In this document: piece by piece, positions 11,125 to 22,184 of the stretch
Layout of the letters: each line of letters opens with the position of its first letter
How positions within the stretch are numbered: the first letter of the stretch is position 1
Origin: Strongylocentrotus droebachiensis
Taxonomy: Eukaryota > Echinodermata > Echinoidea > Camarodonta > Strongylocentrotidae
DNA length: 64,000 nucleotides
NCBI GenBank assembly: GCA_035222895.1
Contig: JAVYIG010006531.1
Span: 52,431 to 116,430 of the forward strand
Direction: 5' to 3'
Position numbers and translations under genes: made by a program
The notes under the pieces: generated by a model
The model's input: the letters and a program-made list of their open reading frames with translations, nothing else
The model's database searches: none
What the model was told of the DNA's origin: nothing

Positions 11125-11437
11125 GGGGGGTGTTTCACAAAGATCCCAAGTCAAACTTAACTCTAAGTTGGACTTAAAAATTATGGAGAGCCATTTGTAG
11201 CCTTAAAATAAAATATATTCAAAAGCAAAAAATCAAGTATTTTAGATGTTTTATAAATTCCACATCAAGAACATGAAATCCCTGTTGGTAATAGAAAATA
11301 TTAATGATTTGAATCAACATTTTATGCCTTTTAAAATAACTTTTACAAAATATTCTCATAGATGCCAATGGCTTTCCATAATTGTTACGTCCAACTTAGA
11401 GATAAGTTCAACTTAGGATCTTTGTGAAACACCCCCC
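11125..11437. mobile_element. MITE copy 1, GGGGTGTTTCACAAAGATC ends
   Basis: The ends are inverted repeats: GGGGGGTGTTTCACAAAGAT at the left and the complement at the right, with similarity extending about 70 bases inwards through the CTAAGTTGGAC region. No coding capacity. A second copy lies at 13985-14299 in the opposite orientation. The superfamily was not determined because the target duplication is unclear. Confidence 0.8.
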
Positions 11438-11799
11438 TGTACATTTACAGAGAGGTGGGATATGACAAAATTAAGCAGAGTATTCAAGAATGTCCACGTA
11501 AATGAGGCATCACAGCTCAAATGAGCTCATGACATGTATAGGTTGATGCAAGAGCTTTTGAATCTTTTAGTTGCTCTATTGTTGGAGCAGTCGTTGATAG
11601 ATCAATCTAGAACTTCTTGTCATCAAGATTGATACATTTATGCCTGCTTTAGCCAGGCAGTCGTTCACAGCCAATAACCTACATAATTGACGTTGATTAT
11701 TAGTTAAGGGGTTTGGGTATATAATAGTGGCTTAAAAAAAAAATCTTTACTAAAAATGAAACTGTTAGAAAAAGAGAAAGGACTGAGAAGAAAGAGAGT

Positions 11800-11993
11800 A
11801 GAGCAAAGCAGAGAGAGAGAGAGAGAGAGTGGTAGAGATGGAACAGAGAGATTGAGAGAGATCAGAGAGAGATCAGATAAAGAGAGAAGGGATGGACAGA
11901 GAAAGAGAGGGGGGCAGAGAGAGAGAGAGAGAGAGAGAGAGCTACAGAGTGAGAGAGAGATTGAGATTAGAGAAAAAGAGCAGGAAGGGTGTT

Positions 11994-12035
<42 letters not shown>

Positions 12036-12180
12036 AAAATCATGAAGAGAGCAGAGAGCATAGAAAGAGAGAGGGAGAAAGAGAGAGGGAGAGAGAGAGA
12101 GAGAGAGAGAGATAATGATATATAGTGAAGAGAACATAGAAAGAGAAAGAAAGAAGAGTGGGGACGAGAGAGAGACCCAG
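11800..12180. repeat. (GA)n-rich tract
   Basis: About 380 bases dominated by GAGAGA with interruptions. Apparent frames on both strands (Arg/Glu-rich on plus, Ser/Leu-rich on minus) follow from the dinucleotide composition and were not treated as genes. The unique DNA from 12200 to 13420 shows no recognisable feature apart from a C-run/A-run near 12570. Confidence 0.95.
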
Positions 12181-13439
12181 ATATAAAAGTTGGTCAAAAA
12201 GAAAAGTAGGTAAAGGTTGGCTACTACATATACTGTACATGTATGTCTAATATCCTCTTTCGAGATATCCTCTCCATGTATTACCTGAGACTTTCCTGTT
12301 CCAGATTTAATACTCAAGTAATCCAAATTTATGTTGATGCCTAAGGGCATTTTATCAAGAACTGTAAAGTATGATCATGGAAATATAGCTTGAAATATGC
12401 CAAGAACTAGTTTTTCCCCCTTTTAAGGCCATTAGGCCAATACTTAACAAGACAAATCACCTAAATAATGCCTTTGGAAATAGAGTAATACGTTGGTGTA
12501 GAATTCAAAATTTTGTATTACCAGTACCTTAGTTGCTTGATACTAGTAAAACTGTCATTTTTAGGGCAACCCCCCCCCCCCCTTTAAAAAAAAAAAAGTA
12601 AAGTGAAAGGATTGTAATTTTCCTGTTTCAGTGTATCTGTCACAAACTAGTTTCTGTTAATTGAAATTCATGTGGATTATAAAAGAGCCTCAAGTGACAG
12701 ATCTCATATAACAAAGGAAAATTGTCTACGTATGAAGCTAATCCCTTTTAAATTAAGATTTTGTAGATCAGAATCCATTCTTTTATTATATCCTTTATTA
12801 GGAATGCAGTGGTACACCCCCTCTTCCCCACTATCCATTGCATATTAAAACATGGCGAAATTCCCTTCCTTCTAAAATTAACGCTGAAGGTACAGAAAAT
12901 TATGTTAACTGATTACACTTGTGACTGGATATGCTGTGTTTTGTAAAGCCAGAATCTTACACGACATATAAACGTTTTTTTCATATTTTGTAAACTACAG
13001 CCATGTTGGCATCAATAAATTTTTGCCCATTTGCAAAAATATAGTTTTGTGCCAGTTGCTATTTAATTGTTCCATGGCGGCAAGAAACCTTTGCAAAATT
13101 GTTACTTCTTTGCAAATTGTGCATCTGTTTAAAATTGGCCTTCTTTCCCGCAAAAATAGTACCTTGTATCATCACACTGTGATTAATTAATTATGGGTAC
13201 ATTTTCGAAATTTATATGTACTTCCTTTAGGATATAGAATGATTGACAATAACATATGCCACTGACCTCACTGTTTTTATGCACTTTGCTATATAAACAT
13301 GAAGAATATAAGATTGTACTCACGACCTCAAGTTTGCAGAGTATATCTGATGACGGTACTGTGATTATCCTCTAGAAGATAAATACTCTTATTGTTGTAA
13401 GGATAGTGATGCTGATAATGCTTATTTAGACATAGGATA

Positions 13440-13620
13440 ATGAGGATGGTGATGGCTGTGAGGATGATGATGATGATGATGCTTCTTATTTAGATGTAAG
13501 ATAATGAAGATGGTGATGGTGATGATGATGATGAAAATAATGATGGTGATGATGTGTGATGATGATGCTAAAAAATGATGATTTCGTTGATGATGATGAT
13601 GATGATGATGATGATTTCGT

Positions 13621-13663
<43 letters not shown>

Positions 13664-13690
13664 TGGCAATAATGATGGATGATGATTCCA
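13440..13690. repeat. (GAT)n microsatellite
   Basis: GATGAT-rich sequence with two internal GATTTCGTT interruptions spaced about 40 bases apart, suggesting local duplication. The poly-His frame on the minus strand is an artefact. Confidence 0.95.
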
Positions 13691-13984
13691 AGGAGGAGAA
13701 AACGATAGTGATAATTTTGTTAAGCTGTCCTGATTTTGGTATAGTAATACTACCTTTTTGAAGGAAAATACTTGTGTTTAAATAGAAACTGTTTGATACC
13801 GATATACAGTATAATTAGTCTGGCACAGTACTGCAAACAGCTCAATAATCTTGAAGCCTTTGGTACATGTATAGCTATCCCATAATAATTACAATGAGCC
13901 ACATGGAAATCATTTTTGTGGCATATAAAGAGTTAATGACAAAAGTTAATAATGAACTCATGTGTTTACAATCCAATATCATAT

Positions 13985-14299
13985 GGGGGGTGTTGCACAA
14001 AAACCTTAAAGTTGAACTTATCTCTATTTAAGTTGGACTTAACAATTATGGAAAGCATTAGCATCTATGAAAATATTTTGCAAAAGATATTTTAAAAGGC
14101 ATAAAATGTTGATTCATGTTCCTTCATGTTTTCTGTTATCAAGGAGATTTCATGTTCTTGATGTGGATTTATAAAAAGTCTAAAATACATGAATTTTCGG
14201 TTTTGAATATACCTTATTTTAAGCCTACAAATGGCTCTCCATAATGTCTAAGTCCAACTTAGAGTTTAGTTCGTCTTAAGATCTTTGTGAAACACCCCC
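13985..14299. mobile_element. MITE copy 2, opposite orientation
   Basis: This is the same family as 11125-11437 but inverted: its interior (for example TTCATGTTCTTGATGTGG) is the complement of that of copy 1. It ends 62 bases before the last exon of the plus-strand gene. The intact end is GTGAAACACCCCC; the left end has GTTGCAC in place of GTTTCAC. Confidence 0.8.
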
Positions 14300-14361
14300 A
14301 TGATTTCATTGTGATTTTGTACTGTTGGTTGACATGCTTTCCATGTTCTGTTCCTTGCCAG

Positions 14362-14467
14362 GTTACTTGAGCTGACGGTGTCACTACAGGCAGTGATGGC
14401 ATCATTCCATCCTTCTTTCAATCAACCTCTCCTTCCAGCAGCTGCGTTCCTTCAGCAAACCCTCTGA
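14362..14467 (+). CDS. Last exon, unknown gene
   Basis: The acceptor is GTTCCTTGCCAG. The first base completes the Trp codon left open by exon 6369-6517. The frame then reads LLELTVSLQAVMASFHPSF and a hydrophobic LLPAAAFLQQTL before TGA at 14465-14467. The end of this exon is the beginning of a tandem array: later copies carry recognisable versions of the CCTTCAGCAAACCCTCTGAC segment that spans the stop codon. Confidence 0.65.
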
Positions 14468-15240
14468 CGGACTGATGGACAGAAGGATGAAAACTATGGA
14501 TACCCTTTTAAAGGAGTTCTTCTTCTAAACAAAGTGGCTTGGAGTATAACTTTGACCCAGTAAACTTCCGCTTACAGTAGTCCGGTTTCTTCAGAAAAAC
14601 CTTTGCCAGACTGATGGACAGGAGGATGAAAACTACTGAAACCCTTTTTAAGGAGTTCTTTTTTTATCTTAGAACACGAAACAAAGTGGTTAGGAGTTTA
14701 ACTCTGATCCTGTAAACTCCTTCTTCCAGTAATCCTGCTCCTTCAGAAAACCCTTTGACAGACTGATGGACAGAAGGGTGAACATTATGGAAACCCTTTT
14801 TAAGGAGTTCTTCTTTGTCTTAGAACCCTAAACAAAGTGGCTAAGAGTTTAATTATGATCCAGTAGACTCCTTCTCCTGGTAGTCTGGTTCCTAGTTCTA
14901 CACACTCTCAGATTAACTGATAGGCAGACGGATGAATACGGTGGGTACCCTCTGTTATGGAATTCTTCTTTGAGCCGAAACTCAAGACTTAGCTGCTAGG
15001 AGATACAATCTGGTTCAGTCCAGCTCTTTTTCTGGTGGCTGGTTTAAGTACAAGAAACTTTCTGATGGGCTGATAGAGAGGAGGATATAAACCGTGTGAA
15101 GTTATCATTGACTTGCATTTAGAACACTAGACTGGCTAGGAGTTTAACTCTGGTCCGTCACCCTCTCTTGGTCGGGGTCCTCCAACTATCCCTCCATCGG
15201 TGCGATAGACAGAAGGATGAACACCCTCTGTTACAGAATT
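14440..15240 (+). repeat. Tandem array covering the 3' end and 3' flank of the gene
   Basis: Landmarks of the type CTGATGGACAGAAGGATGAA recur near 14471, 14610, 14762, 14926, 15069 and 15201, giving units of roughly 130-165 bases that diverge with distance. Each unit also has AAGGAGTTCTTCTT and GGAGTTTAACTCTGAT-like blocks. The first unit includes the last codons of the gene. An AATAAAA at 15299 is followed by an A-tract (15317-15332); it may be a polyadenylation signal, though the A-tract is genomic. Confidence 0.85.
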
Positions 15241-15332
15241 GGGTTTAATAGAGCTGCCAACCAGTATGATTTAATCGTATTTAGTATAATTTTCCTCAAT
15301 AAAATACGATTTTCCAAAAAAAAAAAAAAAAC

Positions 15333-18230
15333 GAATTTTGCCATTTTCAATGCAAAATGCCCTTTCTGTCCTTTCTCACATCGGCAATTTGGGAATGTTC
15401 ATTGCCGGTTCATCGAACACACCAGTCATGACAAAAAAATGCATATTTAACAAATGATCCATTAAAAAAATTATTCCTGTATGTAGGAACTATGAGAGGC
15501 ATTGATCCTTCTTTTTTTTTTAAATAAAATGTTTGTAATTGTCATTTGGCAGTAATGGCCTACTTGAGGCCAGCCAACAATATCTGAGAGCAGATGCTGT
15601 CAAAGATAGTTTGATCTACCAGGTTAAATTCAACATGTGAGGCTAAGTGTAATCATATTTAAGTCTTTCTGCATTATTATTGTAGATCATGAATGTGTAG
15701 AGAGAATCTCTTCGTGTAATTTTCCCTTTCTTTTAAAGTTGAGATCTTGTGATTCATTTCATCCGTTGCCTTCGCCTAATGGTAACCACTTTGGATACTT
15801 GGTAACTAGTATATGTTGCCTTTGTCTAAAAGTAAACACTTTGTATACTTGGTAAATGGCAATCATATCATATTTAAAGTAAATGCATTGCATCATCAAA
15901 TAATCCCAAGTTCATTCTGTATGTAATCCTTATGTGATATTATAATGTTTCATGCAAGGTGCTGTGGGGATCAGATTGTTTTATAATAATAATTTTACCG
16001 TGCTTTTCTTCAAAAAAATTAGATTGTTCTGGCAAATACCCCTTAAAACAAAGCCACTGTAACAAAATGCCTGAGTACCAAAGATGTTGTTCTTAACCAA
16101 AGTGTTATGTCCTGTAACTTGTCTACATTTATTACATTTTCCTGTATTACAAAGTGTTTTGTATGGTAATGTATAACACAAGAAATGGAAGTATGTAGGT
16201 GGGCATCAAATTTCTTTATTTGCCCCTAAGAATGTAAAGATGGTCCCATAAATTGTTTTTGGCATTTCGTTGTGATGCATGAACGTGATATATATATATG
16301 CAATCTAAATGTTATTCTGTAAGCATACTTGTATGTATAGTTATGTTTTAACCATGTTTTACGGACTTTGTTATGATGGATTTTGCCCCCAAATGAGTAT
16401 TTTAAGCATTTCCTCTGCATGAATTGCATCACACTTATCTTTTGAATGTACTTTGCATGGATTTACAACACAGATTAAAGCAAAATAATTCTGGCATTGT
16501 TATTTTGCCCGTTGGTGAATAGAATTGCATACATGAACACTACCAATAGAAAGCAGGCTCTACAACTTGTAGAGGGTTAGAGTAAATTCTAATGATTAGG
16601 AAGAAAAAATGGTTGTCTGATAATATTTTGACATGTCTGCCCTCACGAAAATTAGGAATTTCCTGAGGACCATTCTAAACATTTTCGCCTGATGATGTAA
16701 ACAAACTCTCTATATTTTAAAAAAACGTATGATGAGATATAGGTCACAAAGGGCACTTCTTCTAGAAAAATTGCCCTTCAGCACAGCTCGATACTATAAG
16801 GGATGTGGAACAAGTCCCTCCCCCCTATAGCTGCAGACGCCTCCCCCCAACAAAACTTGTAAGGTCAACAGGGGGCTATTCATATAGGCCCTTTAAATTG
16901 CAACCTGGATCCCTGTAAAAATTTGCTTGCTCTCTATTCTTTCATTAAACCATGAAAGATTTATGTTAAGCACTGTCAAGTTGATTAAATTACACTGAAT
17001 GAATTATTTATGTAGAACAGAAAGATTAGTTAAAACTTTTGCTGTGAATTTGTCAGTATGACTAATTCCTTAATTTAGGCACTCTTTTTAAATATTGTTC
17101 TGGCAATGATTTGTCTTAAAAATATATTGATGCGACATGAAAAAAATGATGGTCACATGTATGCCTAATATTGTTCAAAAATGTTGTTATGTAATGTAAT
17201 ACAAAGATATGTTAAAATTCTCGCTAAGATTTATTAATGAACTTGCTTTGTTTCACCTTGAGAGAGTTACACACTCACTGTAGAATGCTATGCAATTTAC
17301 CTTTCTATGACGTTTAAAAATGAATTAGCCATTTGGCATTGCCTGAACAAGTGATTGAAGATGATTTGAGATTAAATAGAAAAAACAAACAAACATGGAG
17401 GCTCTTCTGGATTAAATACCCAATGCTTTGAGAACAGCTAAGATATCTTTTTTCTTCAAACTCTCCTTTGAAAATTCGTATTTTTGGGAGATGAGAAGTT
17501 CCAATATCTTAGGGGATTATTACAAGGAGGGGGGGGGGGGATTTTCTTGGATTAATTTGAGAAATGATATGACTGCATTCAAAATTTAATTTGCCAATAA
17601 CATTTCTTTAAATTATTGTCAACATTATTTTTTCTGTCATTTCCCATTTAGCATGACAAATGATATTCTTTTCATTTATTTAAGTGTAAATTGTGCAAGT
17701 TGTGTTATTATTTGATTATCTGTTATATGTTTTCATGTGTGTATGTATGAGACTTAATTTAGCTATCAAAACCCTCCATAATTTACGCCACTGAGTATTG
17801 CATGCTTGACATAATATTTCCTCATTGAATATTCCAGAAAGCATGCTCTTTTAGTTGATATGTCAATCATCAAGCAATGGATTTTTGTGTCATGCAATAT
17901 GTAGGATTTGCAATTGTCTTTGCCATAAGTGGAACATTTTGTTTGATAACAGTGGCATTAATCTTTTTCGTTTTATTTTGTTGTTATCGTTGGTGGATGA
18001 ATGTAGTGTACAGGAGTGTAGGATACAGGATATGCATGTAGATTGTGTATTTTTTGTAAAACGGGATATTAAAATGTGTAAAATTCCAATATGTGTGTTT
18101 AACACTTTATTTATTGTATAGTGTACTGTGGGGGAAGTGGATAAAAGGGAATAAGAAGAGCTGTTGCATTGTGAAACTGAAATAGATTTTTTTTAAACAG
18201 AACTTGGCATAAACAATAAGATGGTACTGT
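15333..18230. other. Non-coding interval, no feature recognised
   Basis: AT-rich DNA with short runs (a G-run at 17531-17540) and no frame supported by splice sites or composition. A few 65-90-codon open frames are present, but none shows domain-like content. Confidence 0.6.
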
Positions 18231-18254
18231 AGTTGTATACACAAAATCAAGAGA

Positions 18255-18300
18255 GAAAGAGGAGAGAGAGAGAGAGAGAGGGGGGGGGGGGGGGGGGGAC
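18255..18300. repeat. (GA)n followed by a poly-G run
   Basis: AGAGAG sequence passes directly into an 18-base G-run. A (CA)n tract lies at 18481-18502. Several other G-runs of 10-30 bases in the window have the same character. Confidence 0.9.
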
Positions 18301-19019
18301 GCGAAATAGGAAAGGAGAGTGATTTTAAGAAAACAGAATCAGAACAATGCAGAAAAAGAGAGAAATGGAGGATACAGAGTTTCAATTCATTCAAAATAAT
18401 TGGTTTATTAGACGTTTTGCAGCACTAAAATGTATTGCACATGTATATAAAAGATAAAGAATAAATTCAATTCAAATTGCACACACACACACACACACAC
18501 ACGTTAATTTAAACCATGATACAATTTTTTTAAAGCAGATGTTTCTGCATTTATTGAAATATCAAATACAAAATATTCAAATAACAATAACAGTATATAA
18601 TATAACTGACTTACATCAAAAGTGACGAATGAAATACACAAAAAAGTGAAGAAAAAAATGCACACATCTGTATCATTTTCCCTTTTTTTAGGGGTGACTA
18701 CGAAAATCGCTAACATATTTATCATACTTTTAAAAGTAAAAGACCACATATTATTCTGAAAGATGTATCTTATTTTACATTTCACACACAGTCTAGCTAA
18801 ATCGTGTCTCAGATCCTTGACTTAGCAGAGTTAGCACCGAAACAGCTAAAGAAAGGGACTGTATCATAAAATCAGCTCCGCGACTAAAACAATTTGTTAA
18901 CTCAAAGCGAGTTGTTATTCGTAAAGATTTAACCTCGATTCAAAGAGAGGGAGAAAAAAACGTGTACATGGAATTGCAGGAAAAAAGGAAGAGTCAGCCC
19001 ATAAAGGGGATATGAACGC

Positions 19020-19420
19020 ACAGTGGGTGAAAAGGAGGGTAAGGGTGACCAACATCGGGACATATATAGAAGCAGCACAAGCAAAGAGAATGGAAACAAA
19101 TGGGAAAAGAAAGACGAACAAGACACCTGTAGAACAAGTAAAAGACCTGGAGAGCCGCGAAGACTTCCCAGAAATCAACCAGTAGGTTGTAAACTTAGTA
19201 AACTCAAGTGCATTTATGCAAATGTAGATACATTATTAAATAAAAGAGATGAATTTAAATAAATTATTAATTTGTATAAACCACAAATAATTGGCATTAC
19301 AGAAGTTAAGCCAAAGAACTTACGTTACAATGTTGAAGTAGCTAGCTGAAGTGAAGCTAGATGGTTTCGATATTTTTCATAATCTCCACGAAAATGGCCG
19401 TTAAGTTTGTTTATATATAT
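19020..19420 (+). pseudogene. Non-LTR retrotransposon fragment, endonuclease N-terminus
   Basis: The frame at about 19180-19260 encodes LKCIYANVDTLLNKRDEFK. After an in-frame stop it continues as YKPQIIGITEVKPKN, and after further shifts as LDGFDIFHN. This is the usual beginning of an apurinic-type endonuclease of LINE ORF2 (N-x-x-S/T-L-x-N-K, then I-x-x-TE). It is 5'-truncated and frameshifted, with no reverse transcriptase attached. It is close to, but distinct from, the larger element at 20790-24335. Confidence 0.65.
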
Positions 19421-19634
19421 ATATATATGTAAGAGCATCAAAGCAGAGGTCTATACAAGTTTTCTGTTAGTAGCTTCAAAGAAGCAGTATTTGCCACAGT
19501 TGACTTACAAGAAGGTGGTAAACTCTTTGTTTGTCTTTTTTTAAATTTCATAGAAGTCCAAATGCAGATGATCGGGTAAGTGTGTACTTTTCCAAGAAGT
19601 GGGTCAGAGTACCTTTCAGGACCTTTCAACAATT

Positions 19635-19797
19635 GAATAGTGTCTGACAGGGAAATCTAGAAGTAAACGGGTTTCCTTGCACAATTTGAATACTTAAAAC
19701 ACTGCTAATGTTTACATTTCAGAGACATACATGACAATATTCATAATTCCTGCAGAGTTCTACAGAATTTGATGTTGGCTGCAAAAGGGACATAGTA
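19635..19797. repeat. Truncated copy of the TTAA-flanked MITE
   Basis: From AGTGTCTGACAGGGAAATCT to GGCTGCAAAAGGGACATAGT the sequence matches the right half of the element at 9480-10013 with scattered differences. It breaks off just before the terminal TTAA and is followed by GA-rich and G-rich simple sequence (19805-19912). Confidence 0.8.
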
Positions 19798-20295
19798 TGT
19801 GAAAATACAAAGAGGGAAGGAAGGGAGAGACAAAAGTAAAGAGGAAGAGAAGAGAAGATAAGAGAAGAGAGAGAGAGAGAGAGAGGGGGGGGGGGGCCGG
19901 GGGGGGGGGGTAAATACATGGGGAGTCTCGAACCCGTCTGCATGGAACCCTTCTTGAAAATGAGAATCGGACATTCCGGGATCGAGAGAGGCGTGAACCC
20001 CTGTGAGCGCGACAAAATTGCGAATCGATTGAGAATAACTTGCGACAGCACTATTGGGTTTTATAAAAAAGTTTTTTTTAATGTATGCGAACTCCAGGCG
20101 ATCTTTTTTTACCCAAAAGTTGCCGGGAGTTCGTGTGACATACGAAATGTGTCGTAAGTGCCAATTTAGTGTGATTCCAAATGAAAATTGTTGCTATTTC
20201 TAGTTTTTTCTCCAAATTGTGTATCTGTATGAGTTGCAAGCTAGCTTTACATCCATTCGTTTTGTGATATCACTTATTGCGCGTCAAAGATCACA

Positions 20296-20350
20296 TGTGT
20301 CGTTGACGCAGTCCTAAGTCAATACATGACGCCTTAATACGTTCAACGGG
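20296..20350. repeat. Direct repeat copy A (GTCGTTGACGCAGTCCTAAG)
   Basis: The segment GTCGTTGACGCAGTCCTAAG...ATGACGCCTTA...ACGTTCAACGGGA is repeated at 20738-20790 in the same orientation with a 4-base indel. A more distant relative, GTTGACGCAGTCTTGCG, is at 31134. Copy A lies immediately beyond the stop codon of the minus-strand receptor. Confidence 0.8.
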
Positions 20351-20355
20351 AATAA

Positions 20356-20587
20356 CTACTTTCGATCTTGAGATGAAATATTGACGTATTCCAATTTCTT
20401 TGGATCAGCGATATCATCGTAAACCACTTCTTTGCTGTCGCTGAACCCCGTTCCTTTGAGGCCCTGGTAGACATGTTGCCTGACTACACTCGGTTGAGGC
20501 AGCTCGTAATCAGGGCTCTTTGGATCGCCTGCTCCTCCTGGGTCAACACGTAAGCGAGACAGGTCTGCCTTCTTCTGCTTCCGCTTG
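20356..20587 (-). CDS. Last exon: cytoplasmic tail with ITAM-consensus motif
   Basis: The acceptor is CAACCACCAG. The first base completes Cys, and the frame runs 76 further codons to TAG (20356-20358). It begins with a basic stop-transfer stretch (KRKQKK). Four tyrosine motifs follow: YELP, YQGL, YDDI and YVNI. The last two (20377-20430) form E-x-x-Y-x-x-I-x7-Y-x-x-I, the ITAM consensus (D/E at -3, 7-residue spacer); each half also satisfies the ITIM pattern (V/L-x-Y-x-x-I). YVNI carries an N at +2, as in Grb2 SH2 ligands. There is no kinase or phosphatase domain. Function as an activating or inhibitory motif is inference. Confidence 0.75.
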
Positions 20588-20737
20588 CTGGTGGTTGATT
20601 TAGAAATGACAGACAGAAAAAGTGGTTATTAATCATTTATCATTATCATCATCATCTTCGTCATACCAGCATTATTGCTTTCATTATTAATATAATATTC
20701 GGAATTTTCAAATAGTAAAGAAATAAGTTTAAGAAAA

Positions 20738-20790
20738 TGTCGTTGACGCAGTCCTAAGTCAATACATGACGCCTTACGTTCAACGGGAAG
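20738..20790. repeat. Direct repeat copy B
   Basis: Second copy of the segment at 20296-20350, lacking the AATA insert after ATGACGCCTT. It abuts the 5' limit of the retrotransposon at about 20790. The two copies bracket the last receptor exon. Confidence 0.8.
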
Positions 20791-20889
20791 ATCTGCCTAT
20801 CCAGTGGAATCTCCGACAATATCCCGGTGATTGTCCGCCCAAGACCAGTTGTGAATAGGCTGCAGAGAAAAGAACCAAGTTATAGGGAA

Positions 20890-22105
20890 AAAAATTAAAC
20901 TGGTACAGAGTGAACACAAAGAGAAACCTATCAGTGACCCTATACCTGATAACGTACAACCAATCCCTGTGATTATTGATACTAGAAGATCCCCAAAGAG
21001 TAAAGGAAAACGTACACAGTGCCTAAGAACAATGCATACCTTGCATGGAAGACAACAAAATTCATCAAGTGAGCATGATTTACCTGTAGTTTTGCTCACA
21101 GTTGTGAGGTCACTACACAATAAAATAGATGAATTGATGATTTTAGCCAATACCTATAAGTTGAATAACATTGCACTTGCAGAAACGTGGTTTGGCCCCC
21201 GAACTCCATCAAAAACTTCAACTTTAAAAATACCTGGTTTCTTCTTGTTCTCCAGAGCCAGACAAGACCGTACAGGTGGAGGAGTTGCCTTATACGCTAA
21301 GCATGAATTCAAACCAAGACAGCTCCCCGTTGACGTCCCAGATGATATTGAAGCTTTATGGGTCTTCATGAGACCATGTAGACTACCTCGTCAAGTCTCA
21401 TGCGGCATGCCTGATTATTTGTGTTGTGTACTATCCACCATGACATCCAAGTGCTGAAGCTTATATCGATCACATTGTTTCCACAATAGATTCCCTACTT
21501 TTGCAGTATCCGGAAGCAGGAATATCCATAGTCGGTGATTTAAATGACAACAAATTCTCAACAACCAACAATTTACGCAGGTAGTCATCCAACCTACGAG
21601 AGGCCATACGACGTTGGACAAAATTATCACGAATTATTCTAGGGTCTATGAAAGCACAATAATTGTACCACCCATCACCTCCAGTGACCATAATTGTGTA
21701 ATGTGGATGCCTTTGAAAAATACTGAAACTCGCAATACTATTCGGGAAAAAATTGTAAGACCCTTACCAGATAGCGGCCTCCGGGCATTCGGTAGTTGGA
21801 TAACTAATCATACTTGGGAGGATGTCCTGCAAGCTGATAATCCATCTACAAAGTGTGATATGTTCCTGAAGGAGATCCAATCCCATCTTGAATTACATCT
21901 CCCACCCAAGATTATCCGTTTCTACGAAAGCGACAAACCGTGGATTAATGGTGAGATTAAGTCACTTATACGTCAAAGACAACGGGCTTTTACAGATAAG
22001 AAAGAAAATCTTTGGCGTTTAATATCTGAGGAACAAGATTATCCGATCCATAGCTGCAGCCAAAAAGCAGTATTACAACACAAGAGTTCGCAACCTCAAG
22101 GCTAA
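20890..22105 (+). pseudogene. LINE ORF2 endonuclease and linker, frameshifted
   Basis: The frame 20969-21457 carries LHNKIDELMILANTYKL, an ETW catalytic-site motif (ALAETWFG) and GGGVALYAKHEF, all standard for LINE apurinic-type endonucleases. Past 21410 the reading shifts (VYYPP), then shows ISIVGDLND, the active-site DLN motif. After a further break the frame 21614-22105 gives PPITSSDHNCV, the SDH motif that closes the domain. At least three interruptions are needed, so it is inactive. Confidence 0.8.
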
Positions 22106-22184
22106 CGATCCCACAGCTTGGTATAGGAGAATCAAGATACTTACCAACAGTTGCAAAAATTATGTCCCAATTACAATACCAGGA

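Larger units (their letters stand above)
2142..14467 (+). other. Gene model: multi-exon gene of unknown function
   Basis: Exons at 2142-2243, (2627-2674), 4579-4619, 4714-4819, 5858-5955, 6369-6517 and 14362-14467 all have AG acceptors and GT donors. They join without a stop: phases run 1/1, (1/1), 1/0, 0/1, 1/0, 0/2 and 2/stop. The joined protein has about 200 visible residues. It starts with a basic, serine-rich stretch and is then largely helical with heptad-like hydrophobic spacing. I do not recognise the family. A small coiled-coil adaptor or a centrosome/kinetochore-type protein would fit the composition, but that is a guess. The first exon and start codon were not identified; the promoter-like cluster near 800 is the obvious candidate region. 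The last intron is about 7.8 kb and full of mobile elements. Confidence 0.55.
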
